Shown one piece after another: positions 33,221 through 41,386 of a stretch of DNA of 64,000 nucleotides. Position numbers and translations under genes: made by a program. Origin of the DNA: GWE2-42-39 sp034003625. Lineage in GTDB: Bacteria; Bacteroidota; Bacteroidia; Bacteroidales; Prolixibacteraceae. Numbering within the stretch: the stretch's first letter is position 1; every line of letters begins with the position of its first letter. The DNA lies in contig JAVEYG010000005.1 in NCBI GenBank assembly GCA_034003625.1, positions 1-64,000 on the forward strand, in the 5' to 3' direction. The notes beneath the pieces were generated by a model that worked only from the letters and a program-made list of their open reading frames with translations, made no database searches and was not told where the DNA came from.

Positions 33221-33829
33221 ATGTTTTCAGGAATAGTTGAAGAATACGGCATCGTGAAAGCCATTGAAAAGGATCAGGAAAATTATCATTTTACCCTGAC
33301 CTGCTCGTTTGTGAACGAACTGAAGGTTGATCAGAGCCTTTCGCACAACGGAGTTTGCCTGACGGTTGTAAATGTCGATAAAAACGCGCAAACCTATCGG
33401 GTGACGGCCATCAAAGAAACTTTATTGAAAACCAACCTCGGCTACTGGGAAGTGGGTTCAAAAGTAAATTTAGAACGCAGTATGATGATGAACGGGCGCC
33501 TCGACGGGCATATCGTACAAGGACATGTCGACCAGACGGCCATTTGTGCCAAAGTAGAGGAAGCCGACGGAAGCTGGTATTTCACTTTCGAATATGCGTT
33601 TGACAAGCTAAAAGCGCGACAAGGTTACATGACCGTTGAAAAAGGCTCGGTGACGGTGAACGGAGTAAGCCTGACGGTGGTCAACTCGAGAAACAGTTCG
33701 TTCCAGGTTGCAATTATTCCTTATACTTTCACGCATACCAACTTCCACACGTTTAAGGTGGGGTCAGTTGTAAATCTCGAATTCGACATAATCGGTAAAT
33801 ACCTGAGTAAACTGATAACTTACAGATAG
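33221..33829 (+). CDS. ribE: Riboflavin synthase (alpha chain type)
   Basis: Joins two lumazine molecules into riboflavin. It is 202 residues, starting MFSGIVEEYGIVKA, the classic opening. The enzyme consists of two homologous lumazine-binding barrels: the first has NGVCLTVVNVDKNAQTYRVTAIKET, the second VNGVSLTVVN followed by QVAIIPYTFTHTNF. The GHIVQGHVDQTA motif lies between them. Both barrels are complete. The gene stands by itself, with no other rib gene in the window and no FMN riboswitch visible in its short leader. Confidence 0.95.
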   Translation: MFSGIVEEYGIVKAIEKDQENYHFTLTCSFVNELKVDQSLSHNGVCLTVVNVDKNAQTYRVTAIKETLLKTNLGYWEVGSKVNLERSMMMNGRLDGHIVQGHVDQTAICAKVEEADGSWYFTFEYAFDKLKARQGYMTVEKGSVTVNGVSLTVVNSRNSSFQVAIIPYTFTHTNFHTFKVGSVVNLEFDIIGKYLSKLITYR

Positions 33830-34060
33830 TAAAATAAATATTTCAGAGAACAAGGGCAGTGCTACCGGAGTTCAGGATAATAGCCAGTGGTTCTGCAACA
33901 CAGGGGAGCAAACGGGCTACAATCTCGACAAAGTATTTTTTTCTGGATCGGCGCTTCCGCCCTTTCCTTGCTATTGGTCTGCCTTGCTTGGAATATCAAA
34001 CTGCAGGAATGAGAACTTGTACACTTGTACGCAGTAATTTGGTTTAAATTAAAGGAGCGG

Positions 34061-35014
34061 TTAGAATACCGCCTCGACAATCTTTCGCGTGTTGTCGGAA
34101 ACGCCGTAGGTATAAATGTGCAGACTGGGTACTTTATTGGCAACCAAATCTTTCGATTGTTGAATGGCCCATTCAGTCCCCACTTGTTTGGCGGCTGCAT
34201 CATCTTTGCATTGGGCCAGTTCATTGGCCAGCTCTACCGGGATTTCAATGCTGAATATCTTCGGAAGCACCGTCAACTGGTTTTTCAGGTTGATCGGTTT
34301 GATGCCCGGGATAATCGGGACTGTGATGCCAATTGCCCGGCAACGGCCAACAAAATCGTAGTATTTCTGATTGTCGAAAAACATCTGGGTAACAATGTAA
34401 TCGGCGCCAGCATCTACTTTTTGTTTCAGGTAATTTAAATCGGTTTCAAAATTAGGCGCTTCAAAATGCTTTTCCGGGTAACCGGCCACTCCAATACAAA
34501 AATCCAGAGGGGCGCTGTTTTTCAGGTCTTCTTCAAGGTATTTTCCCCGCCTGAGGTTCACAATTTGCCCGACCAGTTCATTCGCGTTGGCATGCCCGTC
34601 GGAATTGGGTTTAAAAACGTGGTCGGTTTTTAATCCGTCGCCACGAAGCGCCAGCACATTGTCGATCCCCATAAAATTCAGGTCGATCAGCACATGCTCG
34701 GTTTCGCTTTTCGAGAAGCCGCCGCACAAAATATGCGGAATGACCGGTATGTTGTACTTGTGCTGAATGGCTGCCGCAATAGCAACCGTTCCGGGGCGTT
34801 TTCGGACTACCCGTTTTTCGATGGCGCCGTTGGGCAATTCTTTGTAAATCATTTCATCACGGTGCGTGGTAATGTTGATATACTTTGGATTGAAATCGAG
34901 CAGGTTTTCAATGGTGTTGTAAATTTTGCTGGCGTCGTTTCCCTTCAAAGGGGGAAGCAGTTCAAACGAAAAAACCGTTTTTTTGCTGTTCTTTATAATG
35001 TCTATAACTTTCAT
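34061..35014 (-). CDS. metF: Methylenetetrahydrofolate reductase
   Basis: Reduces 5,10-methylene-THF to 5-methyl-THF, the methyl donor for MetH. It is 317 residues forming the FAD-binding barrel only, as in bacteria. Motifs are FSFELLPPLKGND near residue 16, HILCGGFSKSETEHVL, LALRGDG followed by a folate loop, and VDAGADYIVTQMFFD. It lies on the same strand as metH, but about 2.5 kb of unrelated sequence (small membrane protein, SIR2-like and AAA genes) is placed between them. The leader is short with a duplicated GAGTAYTGAG motif near 35022-35050 and no riboswitch. Confidence 0.95.
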   Translation of the reverse strand: MKVIDIIKNSKKTVFSFELLPPLKGNDASKIYNTIENLLDFNPKYINITTHRDEMIYKELPNGAIEKRVVRKRPGTVAIAAAIQHKYNIPVIPHILCGGFSKSETEHVLIDLNFMGIDNVLALRGDGLKTDHVFKPNSDGHANANELVGQIVNLRRGKYLEEDLKNSAPLDFCIGVAGYPEKHFEAPNFETDLNYLKQKVDAGADYIVTQMFFDNQKYYDFVGRCRAIGITVPIIPGIKPINLKNQLTVLPKIFSIEIPVELANELAQCKDDAAAKQVGTEWAIQQSKDLVANKVPSLHIYTYGVSDNTRKIVEAVF

Positions 35015-35062
35015 TCGAGTACTGAGTCGTGAGTATTGAGCCGTGAGACTATCTACTCAAGT

Positions 35063-35221
35063 TTATTTAAAGATGTTTTCAATTTTCTTTTGAGCCTTAT
35101 TGGCCTCGCGTTGAACCTGCTTTTCCACCGAATTATTAAAATGGAAGATCAGATCGAGCACAAACATAACAGCCATTCCCAAAAGAAAAAAGACGAATGC
35201 GTTTTTAAATGATTTTTTCAT
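35063..35221 (-). CDS. Small single-span membrane protein
   Basis: A 52-residue reading frame, MKKSFKNAFVFFLLG then a hydrophobic helix to about residue 28 (MAVMFVLDLIFHF), then a charged amphipathic tail (SVEKQVQREANKAQKKIE). The pattern of positive N-terminus, one membrane helix and a polar helical tail is that of a real small inner-membrane protein. It lies 12 bases after the SIR2-like gene and 48 bases before metF, all on the same strand. Base composition is close to the metF side. Function unknown. Confidence 0.6.
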   Translation of the reverse strand: MKKSFKNAFVFFLLGMAVMFVLDLIFHFNNSVEKQVQREANKAQKKIENIFK

Positions 35222-35233
35222 TCATATTTAATT

Positions 35234-36196
35234 TTAGAGTGTTTCAATATACTTCAAGGCTCCGAAGGACTTAACTTTTTCACCAAAAATGTTTGTTAAT
35301 TTCTTAAGATTATGATCATTCATCACAACTATATCTTTAATTTTATCTTTGAACTGAAGGAAGAAATTAAAATTTACAACATCTGTTTCAGGGAATCCAT
35401 AACCAATGAAAATAATCTCATCACATTCTTTTAACCAATAATATGCTTTTTGCCACAAAGAAGGGAATAAACTTCCTTTAAAATAATATTCTTTAGAATG
35501 AGCCATTGGTATATACACAGGGACATTATACAACAAAAAATCACCTTGTTTTTCTCCATCGGTAATCTTTGTTATGCTCTTTAAATCAAAATCATCTATT
35601 CCCGGTAACTTATACCAGTCAAAAGAGCCATGAAGTTTTAAGATATCAACTCTGCCATTTTTTTTTCGAGGGTGATTTTTTTCATGAAAACCATATAGAA
35701 GTTCATTTATGAAATTATCCATCTCACTAATATGATCATTTAGAAGTATATTGATGTCTGATGTTCTGGTTAGATTATCTCTAATAAAGTCACTAATTAT
35801 CAAATCATAGTTGAATGTTATTATCTTGCCATGTCTATCAACAACTTCGAAAATAAATTTTTTTAATAATTCTTCTTTATCCTTATCTATTTGAAAATCA
35901 ATCAATGTTAAATGAATAAACTGTAAAAATTCAAACTTAATAACTTCAAACTCCGAATTATCTTTTACTGTAAAACAAAGATTGTTGGAAAATAAAATAT
36001 TAGAAACAGCCTCGATAATATTTGCATTTAAATGAATAAGATATTCTTTTCTTTTATAAATAAATTCATAAAGATTTGGAAGATCTTCTTTGTATTTGTC
36101 ATCAAGTAAACTAATAGACAAATCATTTAAAGTCGGCATTTTTTCTGAAAATGCCTTAGAGAAACCCGCTCCTAAAATGTAAATAGGATATCCCAT
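35234..36196 (-). CDS. SIR2-like domain protein (candidate defence effector)
   Basis: A 320-residue cytoplasmic protein. The N-terminal LGAGFSKAF (8-16) is an NAD-binding-like loop as in SIR2-family proteins, followed by PTLNDL. Later motifs fit the SIR2_2 type: ITFNYDL (126-132), ILKLHGSFDW (185-194) and FIGYGFPETD (263-272). Stand-alone and fused SIR2-like domains deplete NAD in several phage-defence systems, but a housekeeping or other role cannot be excluded. The gene is strikingly AT-rich and full of Ile/Lys/Asn codons, unlike its neighbours, which suggests transfer. Its ATG directly follows the AAA gene's TAA with no spacing, so the two are co-translated. Confidence 0.75.
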   Translation of the reverse strand: MGYPIYILGAGFSKAFSEKMPTLNDLSISLLDDKYKEDLPNLYEFIYKRKEYLIHLNANIIEAVSNILFSNNLCFTVKDNSEFEVIKFEFLQFIHLTLIDFQIDKDKEELLKKFIFEVVDRHGKIITFNYDLIISDFIRDNLTRTSDINILLNDHISEMDNFINELLYGFHEKNHPRKKNGRVDILKLHGSFDWYKLPGIDDFDLKSITKITDGEKQGDFLLYNVPVYIPMAHSKEYYFKGSLFPSLWQKAYYWLKECDEIIFIGYGFPETDVVNFNFFLQFKDKIKDIVVMNDHNLKKLTNIFGEKVKSFGALKYIETL

Positions 36197-37351
36197 TTAA
36201 TCTATTAATAAGTTTATATTGCCCAGCATTTGTGCCGGCAAAAGTTTAATTCCATTTTCAATTTCAAACTGGTGCTTTCCCTGGTAAACCAGAAAAAGCT
36301 TGTCCAATTTCAGATCTTCCATTGCAAGCCGCATCGACTGGGTGACCTGCGGTTTCTCTGAATATTTAATTTCGAACCCGTAACGTTTACTGTTTTTCAG
36401 TATTAATAAATCGAGTTCAACACCAGTATGGGTGCGCCAGTAAAAATAATCGCGGCTATCCATTTTTTGCATTATTTGCTCGATAACAAAACCTTCCCAC
36501 GAAGCGCCCAGTTTCACATGGGTCATAATCTGGTTGTCGGGTAGAGAGAGCAACGCATGTAAAATTCCACTGTCGCGGATATACACTTTAGGAGATTTCA
36601 CCTGTCGTTTCTTCAGGTTTTCGTACCACGGCTGCAATTGGCGTACCATGTAGGTTCCCGATAAAATATCGAGATAACGTTTGGCCGTTGGTTCGGAAAT
36701 TCCAAGAGAACGTGAAAATTCCGACGCTTTCCATATTTGCCCGTGGTAGTGAGCCATCATCATCCAGAATTTTCGCATGGTATGCGGCGAGATATTGAAT
36801 CCCAGCATGCTGATGTCACGTTCCAGAAAAGTGCGTATAAAATCTTCTCTCCACTGAAAACTCTGTTTCATTGTCGGAGCCAGATAGGAACGGGGAAAAC
36901 CTCCTTTCAACCATAATTCATGAAATGTATTGCTCCCTGTTTCTTCCAGGTTGAACCCCGTCAGGTTAACAAAACCAATTCTTCCGGCTAAACTTTCCGA
37001 AGAATTTCGAATCAAATCGGGTGAAGCGCTTCCCAAAATCAGAAATTTCCGGTCTGAACCTGAAGCCTGGTCTGCCAGAACCCGGAGTAAATTAAACAAT
37101 TCGGGCAAAACCTGAATTTCGTCAATAACAACCAGTCCGCTTTGCTGTTCCAGAAATTGCTTTGGCGAATTTCGCAGCAATTCAAAATCAGCAGGATCTT
37201 CAAGATCAATAAATACCGACGAAAAATCGGACGCAATTCTTCGGGCAAGAGTTGTTTTTCCACATTGTCTTGGTCCCAGAATTGCTGTGACCGGATTGTT
37301 TTTTATTGATTCAACAATCTGTTGTTCATATATTGGCCTGTTTAAATACAT
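36197..37351 (-). CDS. AAA ATPase with DUF4143 domain
   Basis: A 384-residue ATPase. I start at MYLNRPIYEQQIV, 22 bases after a good -7 element; an upstream TTG overlaps that element. Walker A is ILGPRQCGKTTL (26-33) and Walker B VVIDEIQVLP (74-83), with FLILGSASPDLIR as sensor 1. The C-terminal DUF4143 region has YWRTHTGVELDLLI and YGFEIKYSEKP, which recall a PD-(D/E)xK nuclease-like core. Members are common in bacteria and archaea, of unknown role. The gene abuts the SIR2-like gene with no gap, suggesting a functional pair. Confidence 0.88.
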   Translation of the reverse strand: MYLNRPIYEQQIVESIKNNPVTAILGPRQCGKTTLARRIASDFSSVFIDLEDPADFELLRNSPKQFLEQQSGLVVIDEIQVLPELFNLLRVLADQASGSDRKFLILGSASPDLIRNSSESLAGRIGFVNLTGFNLEETGSNTFHELWLKGGFPRSYLAPTMKQSFQWREDFIRTFLERDISMLGFNISPHTMRKFWMMMAHYHGQIWKASEFSRSLGISEPTAKRYLDILSGTYMVRQLQPWYENLKKRQVKSPKVYIRDSGILHALLSLPDNQIMTHVKLGASWEGFVIEQIMQKMDSRDYFYWRTHTGVELDLLILKNSKRYGFEIKYSEKPQVTQSMRLAMEDLKLDKLFLVYQGKHQFEIENGIKLLPAQMLGNINLLID

Positions 37352-37372
37352 AGAAACCTGTTTGTCAGGCGA

Positions 37373-37380
37373 CAAATATA
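37373..37380 (-). promoter_or_regulatory. Candidate -7 promoter element of the AAA/SIR2 pair
   Basis: TATATTTG on the minus strand fits TAnnTTTG, 21 bases before the ATG at 37351. The inner copy of the 41-bp repeat ends just upstream. Confidence 0.45.
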
Positions 37381-37386
37381 ATCTAT

Positions 37387-37481
37387 TACATTGAAATTCT
37401 AAAGTTTAATTTTAGATTTTCAAGGTACACAGAGCAAAAATACATTGAAATTCTAAAGTTTGATTTTAGATTTTCAAGGTA
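37387..37481. repeat. Two 41-base direct repeats, 54 bases apart, each with internal dyad
   Basis: Copies at 37387-37427 and 37441-37481 differ at one position. Each starts TACATTGAAATTCTAAAG and ends TTAGATTTTCAAGGTA. Inside each, TTGAAATTCTAAA and TTTAGATTTTCAA form arms with one mismatch. They lie immediately upstream of the AAA gene's promoter. Confidence 0.8.
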
Positions 37482-37511
37482 AATTTTCATTATAATTAAG
37501 TAGAACGCATG

Positions 37512-37581
37512 GGTGTCGCAATTGTGATTAACAAGTAATCCAATATTTGCCCATTTAGTCGCGGTTTTTAACCGCGACACC
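37512..37581. repeat. Nested palindromic element / metH terminator hairpin
   Basis: GTCGCGGTT (37558-37566) and AACCGCGAC (37570-37578) form a perfect 9-base stem starting three bases after the metH stop. An outer 8-base pair, GGTGTCGC (37512-37519) and GCGACACC (37574-37581), makes a REP/BIME-like nest. The stem may terminate metH transcription; there is no T-tract. Confidence 0.55.
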
Positions 37582-40500
37582 TTATACTCCTTTATAATTC
37601 AGGTTCACCGGCAAAAATTTCTCGATAGTCTCTACCGGAACACCTTTTCTCCGGGCATAATCTTCCACCTGGTCGCGCGACACTTTGGAAACATCGAAAT
37701 ACCGCGATTCGGGATGGGCAAAATACAGCCCGCTGACTGATGCCGTCGGATACATCGCGAAATGTTCCGTTAGTGTAATGCCTATTTCCTGTGCCCTCAG
37801 AATATTGAAAAGATTTCCCTTTTCGTGATGCTCGGGGCAAGCCGGATAACCATACGCCGGGCGGATTCCCTGGTATTTCACCCGCAGTATTTCTTCGTGC
37901 GAAAGGTTTTCATCAGGTGCATAGCCCCAATATTCCTTGCGTACCAACAGGTGCAGCAATTCAGCAAAAGCTTCCGACAGGCGGTCGGCAAGCGCCTCGA
38001 TCATGATGGCGCGGTAATCGTCGTGGTCGGCTTTGTACTGTGCAATCCATTTCTCGATGCCAATCCCGGCGGTGTTTGCAAAGGCGCCACAGTAATCCGT
38101 CAGACCGGTTTCGGCAGGCGCCACAAAATCGGCCAGACAGATATTCGGGGCATTTTCTTTTTTCAGTTCCTGCTGGCGGAGCTGGTAAAAACGGCCAATT
38201 TCTTTGGTCTTGCCTTCATCTTCAAACAGTACAATATCGTCGCCTTCGGCATGGGACGGCCAGATGCCAAACACGGCATTGGCCTGTAACACTTTCTTTT
38301 CAATGATCTCATCGAGCATTGCGTTGGCATCGGCAAACAATTTCCGGGCTTCCTCTCCCTGCATCGGATCGTCAAGAATTCCGGGGAAAGCACCGCGCAA
38401 CTCCCACGCAAAAAAGAAAAAGCTCCAGTCGATGTATTTTCGCAATTCAGTAATCGGAAAATCGATCAGTTGTTTTATCCCGGTGAAACTGGGCGTGTAT
38501 ATCGGCGAATTCTTCCAGTCGATTTTTACCTTATTTTTGCGGGCTTCTTCCAACGAAATATAATCTCTTCGTTTCCGTTGTCCCTGGAATTCCCGTATAT
38601 CTGCATATTCTTCTTTCAGTTCCCGGATAAAATCCGGGTTTTTGGCAATCAGATTGGAAACCACCCCCACCGAGCGCGAAGCATCTTTCACATGCACCAC
38701 CGGAAAATCGTATTCGGGCTCAATTTTTACAGCCGTGTGTATCTTCGAAGTGGTAGCGCCGCCGATGAGCAGCGGGATTGTAAAATTCTGCCGTTTCATT
38801 TCGCGGGCCACGTTCGCCATTTCTTCCAAGGAAGGGGTGATCAAACCGCTCAACCCGATAATGTCCACGTTTTCTTCACGCGCTTTCTGAAGAATGGTTT
38901 CAGTGGGAACCATCACGCCCAGGTCGATCACGTCGTAATTGTTGCAACCCAGCACCACCCCGACAATATTTTTCCCGATGTCGTGCACGTCGCCTTTCAC
39001 GGTGGCCATCAGTATTTTTTTGCGGGCTTCGGCCTGCACATTATTTTTTAGCTTGTCTTCTTCAATGTAAGGTAATAAATAAGCCACTGCCTTTTTCATC
39101 ACGCGGGCCGACTTGATCACCTGCGGAAGAAACATTTTCCCGTCTCCAAACAGGTCGCCCACTACGTTCATCCCATCCATCAGCGGCCCTTCGATAATTT
39201 CCAGCGCAGGAGAATATTTCAAAACAGCTTCGGCCAGATCTTCTTCCACGAAATCGGCAATACCTTTGATCAGCGCATGTTCGAGCCGTTTTTCGAGCGG
39301 CAGTTCGCGCCATTCGTTTTTCTTTTCTTCTTTGGTTTCCTGATTTTTTACCGTCAGCGAAAATTTGAGCAGTTCTTCAGTTGCCTCGGGCTTTTTATTC
39401 AGCACTAAGTTTTCAACTTTTTCCAGAAGGTCTTTCGGTATTTCGTCGTAAATCTGCAACATACCGGGGTTCACAATGCCCATATCAAGCCCGGCCCGGA
39501 TAGCATGAAACAAGAACACCGAGTGGATGGCCTCGCGTATCACATTATTTCCCCGGAACGAGAACGACACGTTGCTGACCCCGCCGCTGGTTTTCGCATG
39601 GGGCAGATGTTGCTTGATCCAGCGTACCGATTCAATAAAATCGACCGCGTAATTGTTGTGTTCGTCAATACCCGTACCGATAGTCAGCACGTTGGTATCG
39701 AAAATAATATCCTGCGGAGGGAAATGAACTTCGCCGACTAAGATGCGATACGCCCGTTCGGCAATCCCGATACGCCGTTGAAACGAATCAGCCTGTCCGG
39801 TTTCGTCGAAAGCCATTACCACAGCAGCCGCGCCGTAACGTTTTATTTTGACCGCCTGCTCCCTGAACTTTTCCTCCCCTTCTTTTAAACTGATCGAGTT
39901 CACAATGGCTTTGCCCTGCAAACATTTCAGCCCGGCTTCGATTACCTCCCATTTCGAGGAATCGATCATCACGGGAAGTTTGGCAATATCCGGTTCGGCC
40001 ATCAGCAAATTCAAAAAGGTGACCATTTCCTTTTTGGCATCGAGCATGGCATCATCCATGTTTACATCGATTACCTGGGCACCGTTTTCCACCTGGTCGC
40101 GGGCAATGGCCAAGGCTTCTTCGTATTTTCCTTCGCTGATGAGACGGGCAAATTTTTTCGATCCGGCCACGTTACAGCGTTCGCCGATGTTTACAAAATT
40201 GGTTTCGGCGGTCATCACCATGGGTTCCAACCCGCTGAGACGGGTCAGGTGGTCGGCATTATTGACAGCGTGTGGTGCCGAATGGTGTGCCATTTCAGCG
40301 AAAGCACGAATATGATCGGGCGTGGTGCCACAGCAACCACCCACAATATTTACAAACCGGTTGTCGAGGAAGTCTTTTATTTCTCCGGCCATCTCGTGCG
40401 GCGTTTCGTCGTACTCGCCAAACTGGTTAGGCAGTCCGGCATTGGGATAAGCGCTCACGTAAAACGGCGCTTTTTTCGACAATTCCTTCAAATAAGGGCG

Positions 40501-41250
40501 TAAATCTTTTGCTCCCAGCGAACAGTTTAACCCAATACTAAGCAGGTCGATGTGGGATACGGAAGTGAGAAACGCTTCGAGCGTTTGCCCCGACAGGGTG
40601 CGCCCGCTGGCATCGGTAATGGTTCCCGAAACCATGACTGGCATTTTCAAACCCCGTTCTTCCAGGGTTTCTTCGACAGCAAACAAAGCGGCTTTGGCAT
40701 TCAGCGTATCGAAAACAGTTTCAAGCAAGATCAGGTCGATCCCGCCATCGAGCAAGCCTTCCAATTGTTCGCGGTAGGCAACTTTCACCTCATCGAACGA
40801 AACAGCTCGGTAACCCGGATCGTTCACATCGGGCGACAGCGAGAGGGTTTTGTTCATCGGCCCCATTGCTCCGGCCACGAAACGGGGTTTCGAGGGATCC
40901 TTCAGCGTAAATTCTGCCGCCACCTGTGAAGCAATTTCCGCCGAACACTTATTCATTTCGTACACCCATTTCTCCATTTGGTAATCGGCCTGCGAGATGG
41001 CATTGGCGTTGAAAGTGTTGGTTTCGATAATGTCGGAACCGGCCTCTAGAAATGCAGCATGAATTTTCCGGATCACCTCCGGTTTGGTAACCGAAAGCAA
41101 ATCGTTGTTGCCCTTCAAATCCTGGAGAAAATCAACGAAACGGGTACCGCGAAAGTCGGCTTCCGTCAGATTTTCTTTCTGGATCATGGTCCCCATCGCG
41201 CCATCAAGTACCAGTACGCGCTTTTCAAGTTCTTTTCGTATGTCTTTCAT
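37582..41250 (-). CDS. metH: Cobalamin-dependent methionine synthase
   Basis: Transfers the methyl group of 5-methyl-THF to homocysteine through cobalamin. It is 1222 residues, with all modules in order. The homocysteine domain carries the zinc Cys in GLNCSLGA and NIVGGCCGTTPDH. The pterin domain begins around VMTAETNFVNIGERCNVAGS. The cobalamin domain has DVHDIGKNIVGVVLGCNNYDVID in outline with its DxHxxG cobalt His. The activation domain ends with RPAYGYPACPEHHEKG. It lies after the homocysteine-forming genes on the same strand, 111 bases from the UPF0280 gene. No cobalamin riboswitch was seen; control could come from the SAM-I riboswitch at 44.1 kb if transcription runs through. Confidence 0.97.
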   Translation of the reverse strand: MKDIRKELEKRVLVLDGAMGTMIQKENLTEADFRGTRFVDFLQDLKGNNDLLSVTKPEVIRKIHAAFLEAGSDIIETNTFNANAISQADYQMEKWVYEMNKCSAEIASQVAAEFTLKDPSKPRFVAGAMGPMNKTLSLSPDVNDPGYRAVSFDEVKVAYREQLEGLLDGGIDLILLETVFDTLNAKAALFAVEETLEERGLKMPVMVSGTITDASGRTLSGQTLEAFLTSVSHIDLLSIGLNCSLGAKDLRPYLKELSKKAPFYVSAYPNAGLPNQFGEYDETPHEMAGEIKDFLDNRFVNIVGGCCGTTPDHIRAFAEMAHHSAPHAVNNADHLTRLSGLEPMVMTAETNFVNIGERCNVAGSKKFARLISEGKYEEALAIARDQVENGAQVIDVNMDDAMLDAKKEMVTFLNLLMAEPDIAKLPVMIDSSKWEVIEAGLKCLQGKAIVNSISLKEGEEKFREQAVKIKRYGAAAVVMAFDETGQADSFQRRIGIAERAYRILVGEVHFPPQDIIFDTNVLTIGTGIDEHNNYAVDFIESVRWIKQHLPHAKTSGGVSNVSFSFRGNNVIREAIHSVFLFHAIRAGLDMGIVNPGMLQIYDEIPKDLLEKVENLVLNKKPEATEELLKFSLTVKNQETKEEKKNEWRELPLEKRLEHALIKGIADFVEEDLAEAVLKYSPALEIIEGPLMDGMNVVGDLFGDGKMFLPQVIKSARVMKKAVAYLLPYIEEDKLKNNVQAEARKKILMATVKGDVHDIGKNIVGVVLGCNNYDVIDLGVMVPTETILQKAREENVDIIGLSGLITPSLEEMANVAREMKRQNFTIPLLIGGATTSKIHTAVKIEPEYDFPVVHVKDASRSVGVVSNLIAKNPDFIRELKEEYADIREFQGQRKRRDYISLEEARKNKVKIDWKNSPIYTPSFTGIKQLIDFPITELRKYIDWSFFFFAWELRGAFPGILDDPMQGEEARKLFADANAMLDEIIEKKVLQANAVFGIWPSHAEGDDIVLFEDEGKTKEIGRFYQLRQQELKKENAPNICLADFVAPAETGLTDYCGAFANTAGIGIEKWIAQYKADHDDYRAIMIEALADRLSEAFAELLHLLVRKEYWGYAPDENLSHEEILRVKYQGIRPAYGYPACPEHHEKGNLFNILRAQEIGITLTEHFAMYPTASVSGLYFAHPESRYFDVSKVSRDQVEDYARRKGVPVETIEKFLPVNLNYKGV

Positions 41251-41262
41251 AGTATTAGGCCC

Positions 41263-41300
41263 CCTTCCTAACCTTCCCCTAAAAGGGGAAGGAATTGGGC
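41263..41300. repeat. GC-rich interspersed palindromic repeat
   Basis: CCTTCCCCT (41272-41280), loop AAA, then AGGGGAAGG (41284-41292), flanked by CCCCCTTCC and TTGGGC. It lies in the metH leader. Confidence 0.7.
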
Positions 41301-41350
41301 TTTCCTTTATTTACAAGTTATTACACATAATAAGCTCCCACTCTATCCGG

Positions 41351-41386
41351 TCTCCTTTCCTTTAGGAGAGGCGGGGTGGAGCCACT
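41351..41386. repeat. GC-rich interspersed palindromic repeat
   Basis: TCTCCTTTCCTTTAGGAGAG followed by GCGGGGTGGAGCC; same family as the element at 41263. It overlaps the last codons of the UPF0280 gene. Confidence 0.6.

Noticed and set aside
37387..37481. Direct repeats considered as a CRISPR array
   Set aside because: Only two copies with a 13-base gap and an internal dyad over the full length; no cas genes nearby.
37386..37580. 64-codon minus-strand frame containing the repeated YLENLK string
   Set aside because: Its content is set by the 41-base DNA repeats and the metH-end hairpin; not a convincing protein.
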